Source: Pseudomonas lundensis | Lineage (GTDB): Bacteria > Pseudomonadota > Gammaproteobacteria > Pseudomonadales > Pseudomonadaceae | Direction: 5' to 3' | Length of the DNA: 64,000 bases | Assembly: GCF_001042985.1 (NCBI RefSeq) | Contig: NZ_JYKY01000001.1 | Coordinates: 248,001 to 312,000 of the forward strand | In this document: one piece after another, positions 10,099-18,327 of the stretch | Layout of the letters: the number at the start of each line of letters is the position of its first letter | How positions within the stretch are numbered: the stretch's first letter is position 1 | Position numbers and translations under genes: made by a program | Notes under the pieces: generated by a model | What the model was told of the DNA's origin: nothing | Database searches by the model: none | The model's input: the letters and a program-made list of their open reading frames with translations, nothing else

Positions 10099-10584
10099 TC
10101 ACTCTGGAATAAAATCGCCGGGGATTATCTCGCCTTTGCGCATCACGTGCACGTCGTTACCGTAGAACAGACCGGTCTCCAGCGTACCTTCAAGCCGATA
10201 AGGGATGGGCTGGTCGGGCGACTCCAGCAATTTGACCAGGGGTTTGATGTGTTGCCACATATTGGTGCGCACGGGAACGATGTACTCGGCAGTGCCGTTG
10301 GGGTCGACGCTGAACCATTGGCTGTGTTCGCCTTCGGTCAACAGAACCGGCCCCAAATACACTTTGTAGCTGATGCCGCGCACGGTAAGGGTCGAATCAT
10401 TGCGGTTATCGACCCTGAAATGCAGCTTGAAGCGCTGCTCCAGCAGTTTGGCCTGAACCAGTTCGACGCGTTCCAGGCGCACCTCGGGGTCTTTGTCCGA
10501 GGACTCAAACCAGGAGGCACACCCCGACAGGCCCGCTATCAGTAACAGGACGGCGGTGTGTTTAATAAGTGCCCGAACATCCAT
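10099..10584 (-). CDS. LEA type 2 family lipoprotein
   Basis: 161-residue predicted lipoprotein. The signal peptide ends at LSGCAS, and the mature part is a single Water-stress/hypersensitive (LEA14) beta-sandwich domain: VELVQAKLLEQRFKLHFRV, then NP-like DNRNDSTLTVRGISYKV, typical of the family. The ATG at 10584 has AAGGAG six bases upstream, better than the in-frame GTG at 10605. Such proteins are usually periplasmic and of unknown role. It lies in the operon with ychJ and the SEC-C peptide gene. Confidence 0.87.
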   Translation of the reverse strand: MDVRALIKHTAVLLLIAGLSGCASWFESSDKDPEVRLERVELVQAKLLEQRFKLHFRVDNRNDSTLTVRGISYKVYLGPVLLTEGEHSQWFSVDPNGTAEYIVPVRTNMWQHIKPLVKLLESPDQPIPYRLEGTLETGLFYGNDVHVMRKGEIIPGDFIPE

Positions 10585-10616
10585 TCCTTGCTCCTTATCA
10601 GCCACGTCAGTTCAGC

Positions 10617-11093
10617 TTATTGGGCGAAATAGCCGGCGCAGCATTTTTTGAATTTGAAACCGCTGGCGCAAGGGCAGGGGTCATTGCGCCCTACTTTGAG
10701 CGGCACGGTTGGATCAATGAAGTACCAGCGACCGGCACTTTGTACGAATGAAGACTTTTCCCGATGACTGTGTTCGCCATTGGCGTCATGCCAACGCGCG
10801 GTAAAGGTGACGAACGCATGTTCAGGTTGACCACCAAACACTTCACTGTGTTCAACCTCTAACCCGAGCCAGGTACTTTGCGCGCTCCAGCTCTTCATCG
10901 ACTCACAGTCCAGACCCGCTTGCTGCACCGGGAGTGTAGTGGCCACCAGATAATCCACCTGCCCCAGCACATAGGCGCTGTAGCGTGAACGCATGAGGGT
11001 TTCGGCGCTCGGGGCCTCGGTCCCTGCGTGATAATGCCCGCAACAGGCGTCGAGCAGGTTGCCGCTGCCACACGGGCAAATAGATGTACTCAT
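10617..11093 (-). CDS. ychJ: YchJ family SEC-C protein (UPF0225)
   Basis: 158-residue cytoplasmic protein with two zinc-binding motifs: CPCGSG near the N-terminus (residues 6-11) and [13 protein letters not shown] near the end. The middle is the NTF2-like domain typical of YchJ ([35 protein letters not shown]). No biochemical function is established. The ATG at 11093 fits the family N-terminus ([11 protein letters not shown]) better than in-frame codons further upstream, which fall inside the preceding gene. It starts four bases after the DUF6231 stop. Confidence 0.92.
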   Translation of the reverse strand: MSTSICPCGSGNLLDACCGHYHAGTEAPSAETLMRSRYSAYVLGQVDYLVATTLPVQQAGLDCESMKSWSAQSTWLGLEVEHSEVFGGQPEHAFVTFTARWHDANGEHSHREKSSFVQSAGRWYFIDPTVPLKVGRNDPCPCASGFKFKKCCAGYFAQ

Positions 11094-11097
11094 CGTG

Positions 11098-11595
11098 TTA
11101 CCACCAATACTTGCCAAAGTTTTCCGGATTCGCCCAGAACCGGGCATTCAGCCAGTCTGGCACGTGTTTGTACTCGCGTAAGTCGTAAGTAAAGAGAGTC
11201 AATATCTGTTGGTCACGCTGAAAGCTCTCGCTGTTTTGTAGGGCTAAAGCGAAAAAGTCCGTTTCTTTCCAGTCGCATGCTGCCAGATCCGCGAGTACCG
11301 CGAGACGGCTGGCGTTCAGGTTGCGAATCCCGCCCAGCAATTCAAGGCCCGCTTTTTTGGGCATGTGCTCAAGGCAATCGACCACCAGGGCTAGATCAAA
11401 ACGCTGGCCAGCCAACGCTTCGGGAAGCGCGCCGGGGGCGGCGAGGGAGATCCGGGCCTCTGGGTGGGCCTTGTGAAAGGCTTGCAGTGCCGGGACATCA
11501 CTGGCGGTTACCACCAGCAGGTGTTCGGGGGCATAAAGCTCAAGCAAGGCCGCCAAGGCTTGCTGAGGTGTACGGCTGTCAATGCCAGGTTTCAT
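11098..11595 (-). CDS. DUF6231 methyltransferase-like protein
   Basis: 165-residue protein conserved in pseudomonads. It has the alternating strand/helix order of a class I SAM-methyltransferase ([22 protein letters not shown] as the post-I/motif II region, LAVLADL), but the glycine-rich SAM loop is not visible, so activity is doubtful. The end FGKYWW is characteristic of the family. It is the first gene of the operon leading into ychJ. Confidence 0.75.
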   Translation of the reverse strand: MKPGIDSRTPQQALAALLELYAPEHLLVVTASDVPALQAFHKAHPEARISLAAPGALPEALAGQRFDLALVVDCLEHMPKKAGLELLGGIRNLNASRLAVLADLAACDWKETDFFALALQNSESFQRDQQILTLFTYDLREYKHVPDWLNARFWANPENFGKYWW

Positions 11596-11791
11596 TTCAA
11601 AGTTCTCTCTGCCTAAGCGCTCAAGACTAGCGTGCCGGGAACGTGGGGCCTAGTCGATGTGCGCAAAGGCGCACAGGTGAAGTGAGTCCGCTACTCCTGA
11701 TGCGGTAGCCGGATAACACCTTGCCTGCCCAGACACGTGTGCAAATAAGGTACAGCGGTCTTAGGACCGTCTCCATTTGATAAGGGAATTT
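11596..11791. promoter_or_regulatory. Divergent intergenic region with two small inverted repeats
   Basis: This 196-base gap must hold the promoters of the DUF6231 operon (minus) and the large toxin-like gene (plus). It contains TGTGCGC-AAAG-GCGCACA at 11658-11675 and CGGTC-TTAG-GACCG at about 11755-11768, the latter just before the plus-strand ribosome site AAGGGA. Either could be an operator or a leader hairpin; no known regulator site is recognised. Confidence 0.35.
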
Positions 11792-14700
11792 ATGACCACA
11801 CCGTCTACTGCCGACCCAGTCTTACAACCGTCCAATCCACCTGTTTATCACGCCGTTAATGCACAATTTTTCACGCGTCCAGGGATCGATACCGTGATTC
11901 GGGACATGTTCAAGCATGCACTGGAAGAGCGCTACCCCACACTGACGATTGATCTGGCCACTGCCCGCCTGGCCACCCCGCTACCCACTGGTGGCTGGGA
12001 ATTGCCGCTGCTCATGGACAAGATCAATGACTTTCTTGTCAACGGTGCTGCGATGGAGATCAGTCATGTCAGCCCGCGTAACTACTACTTCTTGTCTGAC
12101 CGGGAGGGCAACCGCCTCAAGCTTGCCGACGATTATGAAGTCGATATGCAGGTCATTGAAGCATTGATCAAAGAGTTGCCCTGGAGTGTACCGATAGGTC
12201 TGAAAACCGCACTGGCGGACTATTGGTCACAGCAAACGGAGGGCGGGGTCACGCGATGGCGATGGCTCAGTAATGTACTCAAGGACACATTGGCAATGAA
12301 GGCGCTTGAACAGAGCAGCCTCAGTGAAACTGAGCTTGAAACCTTGCAACAGGTCCTGAATTTTCCGGACAGTGAGGAGCGGATCAGTTTTTACGGCGAT
12401 CAAGCGACTCGCGTCTTTTATGTGCAATCGACGCTGATGTTTTCAGGGAATACGGGCAGGGTATTGAATCCACATTTACTGTTGGTTCGTTACGCCAGCG
12501 AGTACACCGCGACGCCCTGTGTATTGATGTGCCAACCCAATGGCGAGATCGAAGCCTTCAACTCAGTGGACGCCGTTACACAATCCAGGGCGGTCATTGT
12601 GCAAGCCTTGTATGCCGTGGATACGGTTGTTTCCAAGCGCTATGAGGTCGATGGCGATGCCTTTGATGCCGAGGCGGCCCTGATTCTCAATAAACAGATG
12701 AACAACATCACTGCGTTGCGCCTGCCCAATCGTTCAGGCCTGCAAGCAGTGAAGTCGACCTACCAGGCGATGACAAACCCTGCCCAGTTTTTCAGGGGGG
12801 CCCCGGCGGGCAAGCCTGAGAAGGTAGGCAAACTGTGGGCTGTATTGCCCGACTGGATGGTAACGGCTTCCCGCGAACATCAAGAAGACTACCGCTCATG
12901 GAGCCTGGCGCTGGCTCAGGCCAAAAAAAATGCCAAAGGCCTCGACTACCTCAGTGGTGTTCCCGATCTGCACAGCTATACCGTTGAAGCGCTCAAACGT
13001 CATCTCAGGCGCGATCAACTACGGTTAACACCGCAGGCGCCTCACAGTGTGACGATGCCTGATTATGACCCCGACCACATTGAACTGACCTTTCTCGTGG
13101 TTTCCGGCACCGTTATTCCTGGATCAACCGATGTGAGCGGCGTTGTAGAACGCATAAAAATGACCCTGACAGACTTGGCCATCAAAAATCTGGCAGGCAA
13201 GCCTGAAGGTGAACTGATTAGCGTGCAGCATCGCCAGGGGGTGGCACTGCCTGCCTGGCTTACGGCCGACTACATTACCCAGCGCAATGGGTTAATTCAA
13301 AGCGTCGATATCGGTCGGTTTTACCCTCAAACCCTGAAAAGCTATCTACTGGATAACAGCCAGGCAGCGCGAAAGCGTGAAGCGCAGTTTAGCGATCAAC
13401 TCAGGTGGTATTTGCCGTTACACGCCCTGGAACTGAGTCTCAGGAAGGAAAACGGCATGACGACGGCGGGCGCGAACCTTGTAGCGGCGCTCATGCACAG
13501 GTCTTCACAACCGCGCCAGGTCAATGGCCAACGGGCAGTGATTCGCAACCTAGCCCTGCTCAGTCACGCTGAGGCGAAACCTGATGTTGTGTGCAATATG
13601 TTCATCATCGAGCCGGCGAACCTTGAGACCGGGCCACACGTGCTTTACCGGCCGATGTATGTCAAATCTCTGCAGGAGTTTGCATCCCGGGCAGCCTTGA
13701 TGAATGCCATCGCGCACCCCGGGGAGTTGCAAACCAGCGTATTGACCTGGATGACCGACTCGGCCAGAACGGTGTACGACAACGGAGGCTTCCTTGAGCC
13801 GCATTACGTTCGATTCTCAGGCGAAGACGACTTCCCTGTGTTATTTGGAAAGCCAGAACCTGCGTCGCTCGCCACTGAGGGGGTGAGCGACGAGCTGACA
13901 CAGCAAGTTCAAAACAATCAGTTAATGGCTTATCTCTACCGAGTGAACGCGCTGGCGCTCATTCATCAGGCCGATAGCGATACCGTTTCCAATCGTGAAA
14001 GCAGGTGGGCGCTGTTTATTGAAGGCGCCAGCCTGATTTTCAACACGTTCATGCTGCCTTATCTGCGTGGACCGTTAATGCTGACGGCCTGGTGGGTGTT
14101 ATTGGTGCAAGCCCTGAATAAAGATATTCCCGGATTAAGCAGCAATGACCCTGTTACCCGGGAGTTGGCCATTGTCGATATGCTGCAAAACCTCGCAATG
14201 GTGCTGTTTCAGAGGGTGCCTGCGCCGACCGGTTCGCAGAGTAAACCCCAAGCCGTGGCGACCCGGAAATTGTTATCTGCAGGGGGTCCACGGCGGGTGC
14301 TTAGCGAGTGGCCGCCCCGTCCCGAAGCCAAAATAATGGACGGTCCTGTACGAATGGCGGGCGAATGGCAGCAACGGTTGAGTCGTGATCTGGACTTCAG
14401 TTTTGCCAGTGCCAGTAACCGTCTTTCCCCGAACCTGCGTTTAAAGCTGGAGCAACTGGCAGTGCCCACGCCAGTCCCTTTGCCGCTACCCGCCAAAACA
14501 GGTGTGCGGGCGGGTCTTTACCCGGTTGGGGAGGCCTGGTTTGCCTTGATTGAGGGTGGTTTTTACCCAGTCCGGATTGAGTCCGATGGCGTCAGCATTG
14601 AGGGCGGGCCCCCTCTGCAAACGGATGGGCACGGTCACTGGTCGCCTGATCTGAGACTGCGACTACGGGGTGGCGCGCCTGGCAAACAGATCAAAGCCCT

Positions 14701-16519
14701 GCGTGAGCGCAAGGCGCAGCGCATTGCCGAGCTGGCAAGTGAATATGAGGTGTTCGTTCGGGAGCGACAGGCCGGTCAAGTAAAAATAAATCTTGAAAAC
14801 ACAGTGTTAGAACGCTTTATAAGTGACCGACGCAGAACGCCAGATGAAGTACTCGCACAACGTGAGCGCTTATTGCAGAGCCTTGATACGCAACTGGAAA
14901 AATTCGAGCGTCAAATAGCCCTTAATCAGGAGCGCAAGACTCTCGGTGTGGCGATGCCCAATGAGGATCTGGTCCAGGCCATGGATTATGTGGTCGTTAA
15001 TACGTTTGCTTGTATTAAACACAATAAAAAAGTGCGTGCCGAATTGATTAATAAGTGGGCCGGGCTGGAGCAATCCTTGGTAGCGGTCTCCAAGGATGAT
15101 AAAGACCTTCCCTTGGCACGGCGAGCGTTACGCACAGAGGGCTGGAAAGCGCTGATCCAGATCAATGAACACGATCTGCGATGGTTTGAGCGTATTGAAA
15201 CGTATATGGGTGAGCTTCCTTCGCTGGGCGAGCGCGGTAAGCGAGCTCATGAAAGCTTGAGTGTTCTCCGTGAGCAGGAGCCCTTGACCTCGACTCAAGT
15301 CAAAGGCGCTCAGATCGGGTTATTGGGGTTTACCTGTACCACCCATGAGAACCCTGAATTGCAAGAGCGCCTCAGTGAGGTCATCAACAGTGTGCTTGAA
15401 CAAGTACACACCCACGACCAATTGAACCAACTTGAGCTTCCACTTGAAGAGCGTCTGGCCGTTCTTGGCAGTGTCGTTGAGCAATATGGAAAGGCGTTGG
15501 ATGCCTTGTTCAATGTCAGGAAAGTTAACGTTGAGGACATTGATGTTCACACCTTTGACGCCATCGTTGCGCTAATGGAAGGGCTTTATAAAGGCGCTGA
15601 ATTGCTGCTGGCCGATGACATCAAACCGCTTGAGCTGAATCGTAAAAAAATCAAAAAAGACAAAGTACCGTTAACGTCCCGTCCTTTGAAACGCATTATT
15701 AAAACCCGGCATAAGGGCCGCCTGATCGGTGACCTTAAGTCGTCGCAGGACGGCGCAGCCCCCGAGACGGTCGAAGTGCGCTCCGACACAGACAATAAAG
15801 TGCTCTCCACGTATGTCAGAGAGGGTGACAACTGGAACGTTGTGGCTATTGAACGCACCGCTGAGCCTGCCCCTTTGAAGCGCGGCCTTGCTGACCTCAA
15901 GCGTGAGGCGCTCAAGCTCTATGGCATGGCAGAGGTTCACCTCAAGCGCGCTGAAGGCCTGATCAATAGTGCCCGATACCCTCAGGAGGCAGAAGAAATC
16001 TTGTTGCATGTGGCTGATCGGCTGGGCAAGAGCGCCTCAGATCTTGAAGCCGGCAGCGCCGCCGATACCGAGCGCTGGCGGCAAAAAGAAGATCAGGAAC
16101 TGGTCGCCGGAATGCGTGCCAGAGCCCTCGATATCAGGTCAAAAGCTCAAAATTTACGCGTGCGTTTGAGCCTGAAATTGCCCCCCACCCATGGCAGTCT
16201 GCAATACCTGCTTGAACACCAGCGTGTCAGCATTGAGCTGTATCGCAAGCGCCAGCGACTCAAAAGAGACTTCATTGATGAGTATGCGATCAAGGACAGG
16301 GACGGTAACTTTGTGTGGTGCGCTCACTTTCATTACAAAGAAGCCGGTAAAGCCAAACACGACTATGAAGTCGCACACCTTAAACGCTGGTCGCAGCGTA
16401 CCGATGACTACTGGTCATTGAAAGACAGCGCGAAAAACCAGCATGAAATAGTCGAGGTTTACCGCAGTCAAATCGGCAAGAACCTTGCAGATCAGTGGTT
16501 TTTACCCTTGACCACGTAA
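11792..16519 (+). CDS. Giant DUF6543/dermonecrotic-toxin-like protein
   Basis: 1575-residue protein resembling the very large DUF6543 (dermonecrotic toxin domain) proteins of pseudomonads, thought to be toxins or effectors. The start at 11792 has AAGGGA five bases upstream. There is no signal peptide. The N-terminal half (to about residue 700) is mixed alpha/beta; residues about 745-810 are a hydrophobic block (SLIFNTFMLPYLRGPLML, AWWVLLVQAL, MLQNLAMVLFQRV) that could insert into membranes. The region 970-1500 is charged, helical and probably coiled coil. I see no HExxH protease, ADP-ribosyltransferase or glycosyltransferase signature. No secretion genes or immunity partner adjoin it. Codon use looks a little less GC-biased than its neighbours. 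Catalytic function is unknown. Confidence 0.7.
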   Translation: MTTPSTADPVLQPSNPPVYHAVNAQFFTRPGIDTVIRDMFKHALEERYPTLTIDLATARLATPLPTGGWELPLLMDKINDFLVNGAAMEISHVSPRNYYFLSDREGNRLKLADDYEVDMQVIEALIKELPWSVPIGLKTALADYWSQQTEGGVTRWRWLSNVLKDTLAMKALEQSSLSETELETLQQVLNFPDSEERISFYGDQATRVFYVQSTLMFSGNTGRVLNPHLLLVRYASEYTATPCVLMCQPNGEIEAFNSVDAVTQSRAVIVQALYAVDTVVSKRYEVDGDAFDAEAALILNKQMNNITALRLPNRSGLQAVKSTYQAMTNPAQFFRGAPAGKPEKVGKLWAVLPDWMVTASREHQEDYRSWSLALAQAKKNAKGLDYLSGVPDLHSYTVEALKRHLRRDQLRLTPQAPHSVTMPDYDPDHIELTFLVVSGTVIPGSTDVSGVVERIKMTLTDLAIKNLAGKPEGELISVQHRQGVALPAWLTADYITQRNGLIQSVDIGRFYPQTLKSYLLDNSQAARKREAQFSDQLRWYLPLHALELSLRKENGMTTAGANLVAALMHRSSQPRQVNGQRAVIRNLALLSHAEAKPDVVCNMFIIEPANLETGPHVLYRPMYVKSLQEFASRAALMNAIAHPGELQTSVLTWMTDSARTVYDNGGFLEPHYVRFSGEDDFPVLFGKPEPASLATEGVSDELTQQVQNNQLMAYLYRVNALALIHQADSDTVSNRESRWALFIEGASLIFNTFMLPYLRGPLMLTAWWVLLVQALNKDIPGLSSNDPVTRELAIVDMLQNLAMVLFQRVPAPTGSQSKPQAVATRKLLSAGGPRRVLSEWPPRPEAKIMDGPVRMAGEWQQRLSRDLDFSFASASNRLSPNLRLKLEQLAVPTPVPLPLPAKTGVRAGLYPVGEAWFALIEGGFYPVRIESDGVSIEGGPPLQTDGHGHWSPDLRLRLRGGAPGKQIKALRERKAQRIAELASEYEVFVRERQAGQVKINLENTVLERFISDRRRTPDEVLAQRERLLQSLDTQLEKFERQIALNQERKTLGVAMPNEDLVQAMDYVVVNTFACIKHNKKVRAELINKWAGLEQSLVAVSKDDKDLPLARRALRTEGWKALIQINEHDLRWFERIETYMGELPSLGERGKRAHESLSVLREQEPLTSTQVKGAQIGLLGFTCTTHENPELQERLSEVINSVLEQVHTHDQLNQLELPLEERLAVLGSVVEQYGKALDALFNVRKVNVEDIDVHTFDAIVALMEGLYKGAELLLADDIKPLELNRKKIKKDKVPLTSRPLKRIIKTRHKGRLIGDLKSSQDGAAPETVEVRSDTDNKVLSTYVREGDNWNVVAIERTAEPAPLKRGLADLKREALKLYGMAEVHLKRAEGLINSARYPQEAEEILLHVADRLGKSASDLEAGSAADTERWRQKEDQELVAGMRARALDIRSKAQNLRVRLSLKLPPTHGSLQYLLEHQRVSIELYRKRQRLKRDFIDEYAIKDRDGNFVWCAHFHYKEAGKAKHDYEVAHLKRWSQRTDDYWSLKDSAKNQHEIVEVYRSQIGKNLADQWFLPLTT

Positions 16520-16540
16520 TGGGCGCAGGGGTGGGCAACG

Positions 16541-16577
16541 ACCTCACACGCGTGATTAACGCGTTGAGGTATTTTTG
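16541..16577 (+). terminator. Terminator after the DUF6543 gene
   Basis: ACCTCA (16541-16546), a bulged C, then ACGCG pair with CGCGT-TGAGGT (16560-16570) around TGATTAA, followed by ATTTTTG. It sits 22 bases past the stop codon. Confidence 0.75.
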
Positions 16578-16653
16578 CCCGGGCCTCTGGCGCTGTTGTC
16601 CTGCCACCCGTTAAGGTGCACCCAAAGAAAAAACATAACGATCAGGGGGAGCT

Positions 16654-16932
16654 ATGAAGGTGCTTTGGGGGCTGGGGAAGGTCTTGACCCTTATGTTTTG
16701 GGTGGTCGTGGTGATCAACGTGTTCAATCCGTTGATCAACCCGTTTGATGTGTTGGTCAACCTGGCCGGCAGCTTGTTGCTGCTGACTCACGTGCTTGAG
16801 CTGCTACTGTTCAACGGCAGCGTCAAAGACCGCCCTCATCCTTGGCGTGATCGCCTGCACATCCTTCTGGTTGGCATTTTTCACCTGCAAACCCTTCGCT
16901 CTACTTCTGAACAAGGCGCTCACCATGCGTAA
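16654..16932 (+). CDS. DUF1145 small membrane protein
   Basis: 92-residue inner-membrane protein with three predicted membrane segments (about 8-24, 34-53, 69-80), matching the DUF1145/YhhL family. Its C-terminal tail (LQTLRSTSEQGAHHA) contains the ribosome site of the next gene, which starts eight bases before this stop in another frame. Function is unknown; coupling to the collagen-like gene is suggested only by the overlap. Confidence 0.8.
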   Translation: MKVLWGLGKVLTLMFWVVVVINVFNPLINPFDVLVNLAGSLLLLTHVLELLLFNGSVKDRPHPWRDRLHILLVGIFHLQTLRSTSEQGAHHA

Positions 16933-17683
16933 GTTAGGTTTATTGGTCGCCCTGTGCAGCCCGTTTGTCCATGCCGAATCGGTCAAGGTTGATCCCAACA
17001 CGCTGATGCGTTTACCCGCCAATACCAGCGTTTTGCAACTCGAACAGCTGGACGTGGCGGACTACGGCACGTTGCTGATCCCGCCCGGTGTGACTCAGGT
17101 CAAGATTGACCAACTGCATTTGGGGCGTGAGGCGCGCATCACCATCGTCCCGGCTGAACGTGCCATTGAGTTGCACGCCGCTTACGCCAACTTCGAAGAA
17201 GGCAGCCAGATCAACGCCCGCGGCGCGGCGGGCACCTACGAAAAACCGGCGCGACCGGCGCGTGACCTGACCCTGCGTTTTGATGCCCTGCAAGCCAATG
17301 AGCTGTCGGTCGATGCCCGTGGCGGAACCGGTGCGCCGGGTTTTGTCGGGTTGGATGGCGGCAACGGTGACGCGCCGGGTTGCACGTGGGGTTCCGCGAG
17401 CGCAGGCCACAATGGGCAAAACGGTGGCAACGGTCAGCAAGGCGCTGCTGGCGCGCAGGTTCGGGTTGAGCTGCCGCGAGACTTTCCCGATGACCTGATT
17501 AAGGTGCGTGTGGACGGCGGCGCGGGTGGCAAGCCCGGCGCAGCAGGGCGTGCGGGGTCTGGCGGCAAATCCAAAGGATGCTTGGTATACCGCACCGACG
17601 GCGCAAAGCCAGGCAAGCCAGGGCTGGCCGGGGAACCCGGTGAAACCGGTTCTGCTGGCGCCGTCACCATCCAGCGTTTGTAA
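16925..17683 (+). CDS. Secreted collagen-like (Gly-rich) protein
   Basis: 252-residue protein with a short signal peptide (cleavage near VHA-ES, residue 18), a beta-rich N-terminal region (19-125), then glycine-rich stretches of partial collagen type such as GAPGFVGLDGGNG, GHNGQNGGNGQQGAAG, GGKPGAAGRAG and GKPGLAGEPGETG. The Gly-X-Y runs are short and interrupted. Two cysteines (in APGCTWG and SKGCLVY) may form a disulfide. Periplasmic or surface location is expected. The ATG at 16925 lies inside the DUF1145 gene; longer in-frame openings upstream would overlap that gene entirely and are not used. Confidence 0.75.
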   Translation: MRKLGLLVALCSPFVHAESVKVDPNTLMRLPANTSVLQLEQLDVADYGTLLIPPGVTQVKIDQLHLGREARITIVPAERAIELHAAYANFEEGSQINARGAAGTYEKPARPARDLTLRFDALQANELSVDARGGTGAPGFVGLDGGNGDAPGCTWGSASAGHNGQNGGNGQQGAAGAQVRVELPRDFPDDLIKVRVDGGAGGKPGAAGRAGSGGKSKGCLVYRTDGAKPGKPGLAGEPGETGSAGAVTIQRL

Positions 17684-17717
17684 CCCTTCCTGTAAAAACG
17701 CCTGTTGCGAAGGCTGC

Positions 17718-17759
17718 GAGCGGTGACAGGACGACCAATGCGTCGTCCTGTCACCGCTC
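17718..17759. terminator. Bidirectional terminator hairpin (18-bp perfect stem)
   Basis: A perfect inverted repeat, 17718-17735 against 17742-17759, with loop CAATGC, sits between the convergent collagen-like and CopD genes (17683 and 17766). There is no strong U-tract on either side, so termination is inferred from position and stem strength. Confidence 0.7.
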
Positions 17760-17765
17760 AAGGCT

Positions 17766-18230
17766 TTACAACATGGGGCGTGCCGCCGCAATGGCCACCA
17801 CTGCCAGCCCGACGATCAAGTTACAGCCCACCAGACGACGAATCCGCCCCAAGGCCGCCGCTCCGGCCGCCCACTGTTCAGCCTCGACCGCCTTGCGCAA
17901 CTCCGGTAGTTGTAACGACTGGATACGAATGAACAGCGCCACCATCACGATGTACAACCCCATCATGACCTGCACATAACGCGGCGCGGTCTCAAACCCG
18001 TTAAAGCGCATGTGCAATAGGCCAATGCCGCTTATCGGCAAAATCAGCACGGCAAGCCATACCCAGATAAAAAACCGTGGGAATACCTGAACCCATAATT
18101 TCAACCTGGGCGGGCCTTCAAGGGCGGCCACGCTGGCCGGGCGCAGGATCATCCAGGCAAAAAACATCCCGCCCACCCAGATCAGGGCGGCCAAAACATG
18201 CAGGGTATAGGCAAGGGCAAAGGCGGTCAT
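17766..18230 (-). CDS. CopD-domain integral membrane protein
   Basis: 154-residue inner-membrane protein with four predicted membrane helices (about 5-30, 48-70, 82-103, 130-150), matching the copper resistance D (CopD) domain family. Conserved histidines H11 in YTLHVLAALIWVGGMFF and the H in GIGLLHMRF could bind metal or heme. No copper gene adjoins it, although the bufferin operon is 15 kb away. The start has GGAG eight bases upstream and is divergent from dinG. Confidence 0.85.
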   Translation of the reverse strand: MTAFALAYTLHVLAALIWVGGMFFAWMILRPASVAALEGPPRLKLWVQVFPRFFIWVWLAVLILPISGIGLLHMRFNGFETAPRYVQVMMGLYIVMVALFIRIQSLQLPELRKAVEAEQWAAGAAALGRIRRLVGCNLIVGLAVVAIAAARPML

Positions 18231-18327
18231 GAGGTACTCCGTTCGGCGCGGGATGAATTAGCGGGGTATGATAGCGGCCATTCGAACCACTGAAAATTTA
18301 TCCAGCGTTTCTCGCGCCCGAAGAACC

